Part shown: one piece after another, positions 7,624-14,829 of the stretch
How the letters are laid out: every line of letters begins with the position of its first letter
Numbering within the stretch: the stretch's first letter is position 1
Assembly: GCA_018648945.1 (NCBI GenBank)
Contig: JABGQJ010000064.1
Location: 1-18,841, forward strand
From: Victivallales bacterium
GTDB taxonomy: Bacteria; Verrucomicrobiota; Lentisphaeria; Oligosphaerales; Lenti-02
DNA: 18,841 nucleotides
Reading direction: 5' to 3'
Program-made: the position numbers and the translations under genes
The notes under the pieces: model-generated
Databases searched by the model: none
The model's input: the letters and a program-made list of their open reading frames with translations, nothing else
Told to the model about the DNA's origin: nothing

Positions 7624-8148
7624 TTAGATCTCGATTTCCGCCGGCTGGATCACGTTGGGATCCAGTTTCCCATGGCGCTGCGGGAAATCGACCTTGCCTG
7701 CGCGCCAGCCCCGGTGCCGCAACACGCCCTCAAAGGGCGGCTCGCCCGTGGCCTTGCCACTGATCCGAATGTGCCGAGGGTCAAACCCGGTCGGCACTGT
7801 CACCCGATCCTCCTCGGTCCCTTCGTGCAGCGGCTGAATGTCGAAACAGTCGCCCAGCACCTTGCGGCAACGCGCATGCACCTGGCGGACCGCCACGCCC
7901 ACCTGGGCATCGGAGAAACCGTCGATGTCCTCCTGCAGGAAATCGACCAGTCGCCCCTCGCGCTGCAACACGACGAGCGTATAGACAGCATCTTCGACCG
8001 ATGCCTTGGGTGGCACGGGAGTAGGTTCCTCCTTCGGCTCAGCCAACTGAGTCGCTTCGGGGAGTTTGCCCTCGCGCCAGCGTTTGGCCTCGTCGTCCGA
8101 GCCCAGAATGCGCCAGAAGGCCTGCCAAGCGGTTCCGAATCTACCCAT
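7624..8148 (-). CDS. DUF2760 family protein
   Basis: 174 residues, unknown function. The first 45 residues are a variable lead with a proline-rich linker (PKEEPTPVPPK). From about residue 48 the sequence follows the DUF2760 pattern as I know it: DAVYTLVVLQREGRLVDFLQ, then DAQVGVAVRQVHARCRKVL, then GFDPRHIRISG, and PPFEGVLRHRGWRAGKVDFP near the end. There is no signal peptide or membrane segment, so it is probably cytoplasmic. AGGA about nine to ten bases upstream supports the start. It lies 24 bp after the YugP-type peptidase gene and is probably co-transcribed with it. In other bacteria I recall DUF2760 genes beside DnaK-like genes; no such gene is in this window. Confidence 0.85.
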   Translation of the reverse strand: MGRFGTAWQAFWRILGSDDEAKRWREGKLPEATQLAEPKEEPTPVPPKASVEDAVYTLVVLQREGRLVDFLQEDIDGFSDAQVGVAVRQVHARCRKVLGDCFDIQPLHEGTEEDRVTVPTGFDPRHIRISGKATGEPPFEGVLRHRGWRAGKVDFPQRHGKLDPNVIQPAEIEI

Positions 8149-8172
8149 CGTTTGGTTTCCTATTCACGTCGT

Positions 8173-8865
8173 CTAATCGTCCCGGCCACCTAGAACGCCG
8201 GCACGAAGAAGGTAGTAGAGCAAGGTCATGATGGCACTCACTGCCGCAGCCACGTAAGTCAGGAACGCCGCGTTCAGCACCTCCCCGGCACCTTGCCGTT
8301 CCTGTTCGCTGACGATCCCCGCCGCCACCATGGCCTTCTTGGCCCGCGCACTGGCATTCCACTCCACCGGCAGCGTCACGATGGTGAAGATCACCGCCAG
8401 GGAGAAACAGGCGATCCCCAACAGCATCAGACCAGGGCTGCGCATCAGCATGCCAATGAAGATGATGAAGTAGGAGAAGTTGCTGCCGAAACTGGCAACG
8501 GGAACCAGACTCGACCGCAAGGCAAGGGGGCCGTACTTGTGCGCATGCTGAATAGCGTGCCCCGCCTCGTGACAGGCCACCCCGATGGCAGATAGAGAGT
8601 CGCTGTTGTACACATCCGGCGATAGGCGAAGCGTGCGCGTGGCGGGATCGTAGTGGTCGCTCAGATAGCCCTGGGTGATCTCGATGGTGACTCCCGAGAT
8701 CCCCTGGGCTTTCAGCATTTCCCAAGCCGCCTGCGCCCCGGTAAGGCCCCGTTGCGAGCGCACCTTGCCGTACTTGCCGAAGGTGCTGCGCGTGTACACC
8801 GAGGCCAGCAGCGAAAGCAGGATCGCCGGGGCCATGAACATGAGGAAGCGAAAGCTGAAGAACAT
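8173..8865 (-). CDS. Membrane zinc metallopeptidase, YugP family
   Basis: 230 residues, normal length for the YugP (zinc peptidase 2) family. These are membrane-bound, predicted zinc-dependent peptidases whose substrates are mostly unknown. The zinc motif HEAGH is at 99-103, in the context AIGVACHEAGHAIQH. There is a hydrophobic N-terminal segment (about 7-23), a central hydrophobic stretch (about 132-166) followed by the family's E-W-N-A-S-A-R motif (E168), and a C-terminal membrane segment (about 201-222). The preceding YLSDHYDPATRTLRLSPDVY is also typical of the family. A GGAG lies about ten bases before the ATG. The gene follows the fucosidase gene by 34 bp and precedes DUF2760 by 24 bp. 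Confidence 0.93.
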   Translation of the reverse strand: MFFSFRFLMFMAPAILLSLLASVYTRSTFGKYGKVRSQRGLTGAQAAWEMLKAQGISGVTIEITQGYLSDHYDPATRTLRLSPDVYNSDSLSAIGVACHEAGHAIQHAHKYGPLALRSSLVPVASFGSNFSYFIIFIGMLMRSPGLMLLGIACFSLAVIFTIVTLPVEWNASARAKKAMVAAGIVSEQERQGAGEVLNAAFLTYVAAAVSAIMTLLYYLLRAGVLGGRDD

Positions 8866-8899
8866 GGTTACGCGACTCCGCGGAGCATGGACGAGACCC

Positions 8900-9883
8900 C
8901 TATGGTTGTCCGTCGAAACGGTCGATATTCTGGCGTAGGCGGCGCAGTGCCTTGAGGTACTTGTCGGGAATCAACCCGTGTCGGTCGGGCCCAACGTCGA
9001 GCAAGAGATTCGTGCCCCGGCTGATTGAGACCAGGTACATGCCGAGGAGTTCGGCGTCGCTGCGAGGCTGGTCGTCCTCGGTGAAGAACCACTCCCTGCC
9101 GATCGGGTCGCAGACTTCACCGGGCAGGTAGTAGCGCTTGCCCTCAATCTCACGCCATTTCACATGGCCAGTGTGGCTGTTGGGCAAGAATCGCTCGATG
9201 GCGACGATGTCCGCCGGCCATGCCTTGTCCACGGGGTAGCTGGAGCCATCGCCGATCCCGTTGTTCATCATGACGACGGCCTGCGGCTGGCGCTCGGCAA
9301 TCTGGTCGTAGAGTTCCTGCCGGTAGAAGCGAGGCAGCACCGACGGGATGTCGATCCACATCTCGGCCACCGGGCCGTACTGGGTCAGCAACTCCTCGAT
9401 CTGCGCCGTCTGGTAGCCCATGTATTTCCGGCTGACGTGGGCCTTGCCCCAACCAGCGTCGGTGGGTGTCCTCGAGCCCAGGCGCGTGTGGTTATCCCAG
9501 GAACAGTAGTAGAAGCCGGGAAGCACGCCGCGCTTCTCACAAGCGTTGACAAAGGCCTCGACCACATCGGTCCGGTTGCCGCTGGTGCCGACATGGTAGT
9601 CCGTATGCTTGCTTGGCCACAGGCAATGCCCGGCCACGTGCTTGGTGGTGAGTATCGCATACTTCATGCCCGTGTCCCGGGCCACGGAGATCCACTGGTC
9701 CACATCGAGCCGGTCCGGCGCATAGAGAGTCGAAGGCTCATCGCCCGTGGGGAGTTCCTTGCCAGCGAAGGTGCTCATGCCAAAATGGATGAACAGCCCA
9801 AAGCGCAGGGCTTCCCACTGGCTCAGCTGTTCCAGAGAGAGTCGCTGAGCTCCCTTTCCGTCCGTGGGTTGTGGTGCGTTCAT
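8900..9883 (-). CDS. Alpha-L-fucosidase, GH29 family, no signal peptide
   Basis: 327 residues, covering only the catalytic barrel of GH29. These enzymes release alpha-linked L-fucose by a retaining mechanism. Family features include WEALRFGLFIHFGMS near the N-terminus, the TTKHVAGHCLWPSKHTDYHV segment (79-98), GVLPGFYYCSWDNH (119-132), and YGPVAEMWIDIPSV, in which D178 is the expected nucleophile. The C-terminal part has the usual LLLDVGPDRHGLIPD. The acid/base residue varies in GH29 and I cannot assign it. Unlike many GH29 enzymes it lacks a C-terminal beta-sandwich and any signal peptide, so it probably acts in the cytoplasm on imported oligosaccharides. GGAG is about ten bases upstream. 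It lies between the AEC transporter (76-bp gap) and the YugP peptidase (34-bp gap). Confidence 0.9.
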   Translation of the reverse strand: MNAPQPTDGKGAQRLSLEQLSQWEALRFGLFIHFGMSTFAGKELPTGDEPSTLYAPDRLDVDQWISVARDTGMKYAILTTKHVAGHCLWPSKHTDYHVGTSGNRTDVVEAFVNACEKRGVLPGFYYCSWDNHTRLGSRTPTDAGWGKAHVSRKYMGYQTAQIEELLTQYGPVAEMWIDIPSVLPRFYRQELYDQIAERQPQAVVMMNNGIGDGSSYPVDKAWPADIVAIERFLPNSHTGHVKWREIEGKRYYLPGEVCDPIGREWFFTEDDQPRSDAELLGMYLVSISRGTNLLLDVGPDRHGLIPDKYLKALRRLRQNIDRFDGQP

Positions 9884-9911
9884 GGCCTGTATGCTCCGGA
9901 ATCCCGACTTG

Positions 9912-9931
9912 CTTGCCTGCCCGTGGGCAAG
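9912..9931. repeat. Short palindromic repeat after the AEC transporter gene
   Basis: CTTGCC (9912-9917) and GGCAAG (9926-9931) form a 6-bp inverted repeat around TGCCCGTG. A second fold, GCCC/GGGC around GT, competes with it. The motif resembles the dispersed palindromes rich in CTTGCC and GGCAAG that occur between genes in many uncultured bacteria; that comparison is from memory. It lies in the 76-bp gap between the AEC and fucosidase genes. No T-run follows on the minus strand. Confidence 0.45.
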
Positions 9932-9959
9932 ACTGAATCTAGTGGCGATGGTGCCAGGA

Positions 9960-10985
9960 TCAAAGCCTCTCCGCGATCCACAGGAACAGCGCTACAAAAC
10001 CAGTCATCAACGGTACCGCCAACAGGTAGGAAGAGACCAGAATCCGGGACATCACCGCCTCGCCACGACCATGCAACTGGCACATCACCACCAAGTTCGT
10101 GGCCGACGGCACAGACGCCTCGATCATCAACACCAGCGCCAGCATCGGGTCGCGCGGGATCACCCCCCAGTGCCACAGGCCAAGCGTGACCAGGCAGCCG
10201 ATCAACGGCAACAGGATCAGCCGGCCCCAGGCCACGGCCAGGATCGTGCTCAGGGCAGCACGTTCCTCAGCCTTCGGGCGATCTGCCAGGTTGGCACCGA
10301 GAATCAGCAGAGCGCACGAAATTGCCGGCGCACCGATCATCTCGCCAGTGTCGAACAACACCCGCAACGGTGCCCCTTCTGCCACCAACAGGTTGCGCAG
10401 GAACGGCACACAGCCGATCGTGATGCCGGTCAGAGAGCTGAGGAACGGCGGGGAGATGATCTGTGACCAGCGCATGGAACGCAACGGCTTCCCAGCCAGG
10501 AACGGGAACCCGATGCCCCACATACAGGGGCTCATGCAGACCAGGTAGATGCTGATGTACATCATCCCCCGGGCACCAGCCTCTGGGTCGTTGGCGAACA
10601 GCGGGGATGTCCCGGCGATCGCGACCACCAGAGGGTATGGGATGTAGCCGGAATTGCCGAAAGAACAGGCCGTCAGCACCAATCGGCGGTGCTCCACCGG
10701 GGGCCGCGTGACAAGCATCACCAACCAACCGATGCCCAGCCCGCAGAGGATGTAGGCCAGAGCCGTACCGGGCACGAAGGCCAGATCCCGCAACAGGCCA
10801 AGATTCACCCGCCCCCCAATTTTCGTCACCAGCAGGGCGGGGAGCATCAAGAGGGTGACAAGACGGCTCAGCCCCTTCCGGAAGTCCGCCGTCAACACGC
10901 CCATATGCACCAGCCAGACCCCAGCCAGACAGACTAGGAAGATCCGGAGGACACCAAAAAAGCTGACCGAGAAGATCGCAAGCAT
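9960..10985 (-). CDS. AEC-family (auxin efflux carrier-like) membrane transporter
   Basis: 341 residues and strongly hydrophobic, with about ten membrane segments in two halves separated by a polar region near residues 255-262 (DRPKAEERAA). AEC carriers move small organic anions such as malate or malonate in bacteria; the substrate here is unknown. The family motif lies in the first half as LTACSFGNSGYIPYPLV. The second half has LILGANLADRP and ASVPSATNLVVM, both typical positions of the family. The start lies only 4 nt after the purB stop and has no clear ribosome-binding site, so it is probably translated by coupling to purB. The nearby catabolic genes do not point to an obvious substrate. 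Confidence 0.9.
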   Translation of the reverse strand: MLAIFSVSFFGVLRIFLVCLAGVWLVHMGVLTADFRKGLSRLVTLLMLPALLVTKIGGRVNLGLLRDLAFVPGTALAYILCGLGIGWLVMLVTRPPVEHRRLVLTACSFGNSGYIPYPLVVAIAGTSPLFANDPEAGARGMMYISIYLVCMSPCMWGIGFPFLAGKPLRSMRWSQIISPPFLSSLTGITIGCVPFLRNLLVAEGAPLRVLFDTGEMIGAPAISCALLILGANLADRPKAEERAALSTILAVAWGRLILLPLIGCLVTLGLWHWGVIPRDPMLALVLMIEASVPSATNLVVMCQLHGRGEAVMSRILVSSYLLAVPLMTGFVALFLWIAERL

Positions 10986-10989
10986 AGGT

Positions 10990-12420
10990 CTAGACGTTTA
11001 CGTCCTCTACGCTGCTGGCGGCGGTGTACTCGGCCAGGACGGGATCCACCCCGTCGCGCAGGAAGGCGTCCACCTGCTCGGGGCAACGCCCGATGAACCG
11101 CACGGGGTCGAGCAAGCTGTCGAGCTGATCGTGGACCACCGCGAAGCTCGGGTCCTGGCGGATAAGGTCGAGCAGGTTGTTGTCGCCACCATCCTCCTTC
11201 ACATGCCGGGAGGCCTCCATGGAGTGAGTGCGAATGGCTTCGTGGATGTCCTGCCGATCGCCGCCCGCCTTCACGCAGGCCATGATGATCGCCTCGGTGG
11301 CCATGAACGGCAACTCGGAATCGATCCGCTTGGCGATGATCTTGGGCCAGACAATGAAACCGCTGGCAATATTGGCCACGGTGGAGAGGATCACATCCAC
11401 GCCCAGGAACGCCTGCGCCACACTCAGGCGGCGGTTGGCGGAGTCGTCCAGGGTCCGTTCCATCCACTGGTTGGCATGGGTCTGGGCCGCGTTGTCCGAG
11501 AGGGAGATCACAAAGCGCGCCAGGCTGCACACGCGCTCGCTACGCATGGGATTGCGCTTGTAGGCCATGGCGCTGGAGCCGATCTGCTGCTTGCCGAAGG
11601 GCTCCTCGACCTCCTTGAGATGCGCCAGCAAGCGCACGTCCGAGCACATTTTGGCCGCCGACTGGGCGATGGCCGAAAGGGCCGCCAGAATCTGGAAGTC
11701 CAGCTTGCGGCTATAGGTCTGACCACACACCGGCACCCGCTTGCTGAAACCGCAGAGCTCGGTCACCCGCTGGTCCAAGGCCTCCACCTTGTCGCTGTCG
11801 CCATCGAACAGCTCCAGGAAGCTCGCCTGGGTCCCCGTGGTGCCCTTGACGCCTCGGAACGGCATGTCCTCGAGTTGCTGCTGGATGACATGAAAATCCA
11901 TCAAGAAGTCATTCAGCCACAGCGTCGCGCGCTTGCCAACGGTGGTCAACTGCGCAGGCTGAAAATGGGTGAACCCCAGGGTCGGCAGCGACTTGTGTTC
12001 GGCCGCGAAGTCACGCAGGCGCTGCATCACGGTCGCCAGCTTGTCGCGGACGATTCTCAGTCCCTCGCGCATCTGGATCAGGTCGGTGTTATCGCCCACG
12101 TAGCAACTGGTCGCGCCCAAGTGGACAATGGGACGGGCCGCCGGGCACTGTTCGCCAAAGGCATGGACGTGGCTCATCACATCGTGGCGCAGCTCCTTCT
12201 CCTTGGCCTCGGCCACTTCGAAGTTCACATCGTCCAGATGGGCTTCCATCTCGGCGATCTGCTCGTCCGTGATGGCCAGCCCCTGTTCCTGCTCGGCCCG
12301 CGCCAGCGCCAACCACAGGCGGCGCCAGGTGGAAAACTTCATCTGGGGCGACCACGTCAGATTCATCTCCTTGCTCGCGTAGCGCAAGGACAGCGGGTTC
12401 TCGTACAGCGTGCGATCCAT
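10990..12420 (-). CDS. purB: Adenylosuccinate lyase
   Basis: 476 residues. Catalyses two steps of purine synthesis: SAICAR to AICAR, and adenylosuccinate to AMP, each with release of fumarate. The fumarase/aspartase superfamily signature is clear as GSSAMAYKRNP (281-291), whose serine is the catalytic base. Other conserved sites are HLGATSCYVGDNTD (100-113) and LGFTHFQPAQ (148-157, with H152). The length is nearer the long (human-like) type than the roughly 430-residue Bacillus type. The ATG is preceded by GAGG at seven bases, a modest ribosome-binding site. It is the first gene of the minus-strand run and is divergent from the sulfatase gene. Confidence 0.95.
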   Translation of the reverse strand: MDRTLYENPLSLRYASKEMNLTWSPQMKFSTWRRLWLALARAEQEQGLAITDEQIAEMEAHLDDVNFEVAEAKEKELRHDVMSHVHAFGEQCPAARPIVHLGATSCYVGDNTDLIQMREGLRIVRDKLATVMQRLRDFAAEHKSLPTLGFTHFQPAQLTTVGKRATLWLNDFLMDFHVIQQQLEDMPFRGVKGTTGTQASFLELFDGDSDKVEALDQRVTELCGFSKRVPVCGQTYSRKLDFQILAALSAIAQSAAKMCSDVRLLAHLKEVEEPFGKQQIGSSAMAYKRNPMRSERVCSLARFVISLSDNAAQTHANQWMERTLDDSANRRLSVAQAFLGVDVILSTVANIASGFIVWPKIIAKRIDSELPFMATEAIIMACVKAGGDRQDIHEAIRTHSMEASRHVKEDGGDNNLLDLIRQDPSFAVVHDQLDSLLDPVRFIGRCPEQVDAFLRDGVDPVLAEYTAASSVEDVNV

Positions 12421-12560
12421 AGGGGGGCCTCGACCGTTCGTTCAGAAAAATATATCAACCCCATAATATGCCCTGCCCAGCCCACATTGCTTGCGGAAGG
12501 AGACGGGCTATTGGTAACGTTCCTCACCCCAACCCAGCCAAGCAGGATGGATACGCCCCC
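12421..12560. promoter_or_regulatory. Divergent promoter region between purB and the sulfatase gene
   Basis: This 140-bp gap separates two diverging genes, so it should hold promoters for both. It contains the only marked AT-rich patch nearby (about 12445-12469). Candidate -10 hexamers are TATTAT on the minus strand and TAATAT on the plus strand, but neither has a convincing -35 box at correct spacing. A near-palindrome GGTAACGTTCC with an AACGTT centre lies at 12513-12523 and could be an operator of LacI/GalR type. Confidence 0.4.
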
Positions 12561-13892
12561 ATGAGCGCTCCCAACTTCATCGTCTTCCTGACCGACGACC
12601 AAGGCTACGGCGACCTCTCCTGCATGGGGGCCACCGACTTCCGCACGCCCCATCTGGACCGTCTGGCCAACGATGGCGCGCGCTTCACCAACTGGTACAG
12701 CAACTCCCCGGTCTGCTCCCCGTCCCGCGCTGCCCTGCTCACCGGCCGCTATCCCGGCAACGCCGGCGTCCGCTCCATCCTCGCCGGCCATCGCACCGCT
12801 ACCGGCCTGCCGCCCCACGTCCCCACCATCGCCTCTGCCCTCAAGGACCAAGGCTACGCCACCGCCATGTTTGGCAAATGGCATCTCGGCCTCAACGAGG
12901 GCAGTCGGCCCGAAGACCACGGGTTTGACGAGTGGTTCGGTTTCATGGCTGGCTGCATCGACTACTACAGCCACATTTTCTACTGGGGCATGAACCGGGG
13001 CGGTCCCGGCAACGACCCCACCCACGATCTCTGGCACAATGGCCAGGAAACGTACGAGAACGGCGAGTACTTCACCGAACTCATCGCGGAAAAGGCCGTC
13101 GCCTGGATGCGCGCGCAAGCCGAGCGCGATGAGCCCTTCTTCCTCTACGTGCCGTTCAACGCCCCGCACTACCCCATGCACGCCCCAGCCAAGTACGTGG
13201 ACCGCTTCCCCCATCTCGCGCCCGATCGGCGGATCATGGCCGCCATGCTCAGCGCCGTGGACGATGCGGTCGGTGCCATCATGGCCGAGGTCGAGAGGCT
13301 GGGACTCGCCGACGCCACCTGCACCGTCTTCACCTCCGACAACGGTCCCTCCCGCGAGACCCGCAACTGGATGGACGGCTGCAAAGACCCCTACTACGGC
13401 GGCACGGCCGGGGCGCTCAAGGGCCACAAGTTCAGCCTCTACGAGGGCGGTATCCGGATGCCCGGCATCATGAACTGGCCCGGCCAGATTCCCCCCGGAC
13501 AGGTGATCGACGAGCCAACCGCCTCCATGGACGTCTTCCCCACCATCCTCAAGGCCGCCGGGGGTGACCTGGACGGATTCGAGCTTGACGGCTGCGACAT
13601 CTTCCCCGTCGTCACCGAGGGTGCCCCGACGCCCCACGAGGCCATTTTCTGGGAGATGAACAAGCAGACCGCCGTCCGCCAGGGCGACTGGAAGCTGGTG
13701 CTCAAGGGCCAACTCGTCGAGGGGGCTCCCGCTGCCGACGATGTCCACCTCGCCAATCTCGCAGAAGACATGGGGGAACGCACCAACCTCGCCGAGGAAC
13801 TCCCCGAGAAGACCGCGGAACTCCGCGAACTCGCCGAGGGATGGCGCGCCGGCATCGAGGACCGTTGGCAAACCGAATTCACCCAAGGATAG
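12561..13892 (+). CDS. Formylglycine-type sulfatase (S1 family), no signal peptide
   Basis: 443 residues. Hydrolyses sulfate esters, probably on a sugar. The catalytic motif is NSPVCSPSRAALLTGR, in which C52 of C-S-P-S-R is the residue converted to formylglycine. Metal-site and signature residues are D12/D13 in FLTDDQGYGDLSC, GKWHLG at 105-110, NAPHYPMH, and TSDNG at 258-262. An in-frame Met lies 31 codons upstream (12468), but the region between is arginine/proline-rich and unlike the family. I start at MSAPNFIVF because sulfatase homology begins there. Most bacterial polysaccharide sulfatases are exported; this one has no signal peptide and would act in the cytoplasm. It leads the plus-strand run with the membrane and beta-helix proteins. 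The maturase (anaerobic or FGE type) is not in the window. Confidence 0.9.
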   Translation: MSAPNFIVFLTDDQGYGDLSCMGATDFRTPHLDRLANDGARFTNWYSNSPVCSPSRAALLTGRYPGNAGVRSILAGHRTATGLPPHVPTIASALKDQGYATAMFGKWHLGLNEGSRPEDHGFDEWFGFMAGCIDYYSHIFYWGMNRGGPGNDPTHDLWHNGQETYENGEYFTELIAEKAVAWMRAQAERDEPFFLYVPFNAPHYPMHAPAKYVDRFPHLAPDRRIMAAMLSAVDDAVGAIMAEVERLGLADATCTVFTSDNGPSRETRNWMDGCKDPYYGGTAGALKGHKFSLYEGGIRMPGIMNWPGQIPPGQVIDEPTASMDVFPTILKAAGGDLDGFELDGCDIFPVVTEGAPTPHEAIFWEMNKQTAVRQGDWKLVLKGQLVEGAPAADDVHLANLAEDMGERTNLAEELPEKTAELRELAEGWRAGIEDRWQTEFTQG

Positions 13893-13949
13893 CGGTGCCC
13901 TTCCCCATCCCCCAGAATAAGAACCCCATGCTGGACCGTATACGATTGT

Positions 13950-13954
13950 GGAGG
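13950..13954 (+). promoter_or_regulatory. Ribosome-binding site that sets the start of the membrane protein
   Basis: GGAGG with five bases to the GTG at 13960. A GTG four codons further upstream (13948) is also in frame but would place this motif inside the coding region and has no site of its own. Confidence 0.55.
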
Positions 13955-13959
13955 AAAAA

Positions 13960-14799
13960 GTGCAAGAAAAACAGCAGACACGAATCGGCCTTCCTCTACC
14001 CAAGTGGTGCTTCGTCCTCCTCGGGATTCCGACCTTCTGCCTGCCTTTGGTTCTCCTGGCCTTGGCAGCGTGGGTGCTTGCTGCGGCAATGGGAGGCAGA
14101 GTCGCAGAGCCACCCGACTGGACCGGAAGCGCTGCCTACCATTGCTTCGTGGCTGTCACCACCGCCCAATGGCTGGTCTACCTGGCGTGGATTGCGTTCC
14201 CAAAACGACTGACGGGTCGCGAGAAGGCCCTTTGGCTCTTCGCTGTGACCTACGGGAACGTGATTGGCATGCCCATGTTCTATGTCTTCATGCTCCGACG
14301 CTACCTGGGCCTGGAGGGACGCACGGGAACAAAGGACGAGGCCGCCCTCGAGCGATTCTTGGCGCGGCACGGGATAGGCGGTGACCGGCTGTCTGCCGAT
14401 CAGTTGACTGTCCTGCTGTCCCACTGCCGTCGGAACCGGCTAGCCAAGTGGGCGCTCGTACCGTGGCCGGCGCTCGCTGCCATCCTGCTCTACATGGCAA
14501 CGACAGTTCTCCCGCAGCAGTTTACGCGGATCTGCATCAGTTTTCCGCCAACCCACCAGGTCATCATCGGCTCGGCAACGGACACCAAGAAGGAGTTCGT
14601 CCCGGAGCCCGAGCACGTAGAGCAGTATACCAAGATGGTGATGACGTTCGGGGGGATGGCCGGCATACTCGGGACTATGGGGCTCTTCATGCTGGTTCAG
14701 GCCCCGATCCTGTTGTGGGTCGGCGGCGGGCATAGGAGGGCCCTGATCGAGTTCCTGAAGGTGACGGGCAGCGACAGCCTACCAGGTCCACCCGCCTGA
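13960..14799 (+). CDS. Uncharacterised five-helix membrane protein
   Basis: 279 residues from a GTG start chosen for its GGAGG site; starting at 13948 would add four residues. I do not recognise the family. Hydrophobic segments lie at about 16-46 (WCFVLLGIPTFCLPLVLL), 58-80, 88-112, 163-185 and 228-255, giving roughly five membrane passes. Between the third and fourth is a soluble loop of about 45 residues with charged helices (DEAALERFLARHGI, LSADQLTVLLSHCRRN). Between the fourth and fifth is a polar loop with FPPTHQVIIGSATDTKKEF, possibly extracytoplasmic. It lies 67 bp after the sulfatase and 30 bp before the beta-helix gene, so all three may be co-transcribed. No transporter or enzyme motif is visible. 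Codon use resembles that of its neighbours, so I regard it as a real gene. Confidence 0.8.
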   Translation: MQEKQQTRIGLPLPKWCFVLLGIPTFCLPLVLLALAAWVLAAAMGGRVAEPPDWTGSAAYHCFVAVTTAQWLVYLAWIAFPKRLTGREKALWLFAVTYGNVIGMPMFYVFMLRRYLGLEGRTGTKDEAALERFLARHGIGGDRLSADQLTVLLSHCRRNRLAKWALVPWPALAAILLYMATTVLPQQFTRICISFPPTHQVIIGSATDTKKEFVPEPEHVEQYTKMVMTFGGMAGILGTMGLFMLVQAPILLWVGGGHRRALIEFLKVTGSDSLPGPPA

Positions 14800-14829
14800 C
14801 CGCCAGACGAACCGGAGAAGCACATCCCG

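Noticed and set aside
12468..12560. Upstream in-frame extension of the sulfatase
   Set aside because: Arg/Pro-rich, not signal-like, and precedes the point where family similarity starts; it lies in the divergent promoter region.
10855..12564. A 569-residue plus-strand open frame opposite purB
   Set aside because: Antisense shadow of a clear purB gene; composition is His/Gln/Leu-rich and no motif is present.
12363..14003. A 546-residue minus-strand open frame opposite the sulfatase gene, longer than the sulfatase itself
   Set aside because: It is the mirror of a GC-rich coding frame. The translation is valine/glycine/alanine-rich with no domain, while the opposite strand encodes a complete sulfatase with all catalytic motifs.
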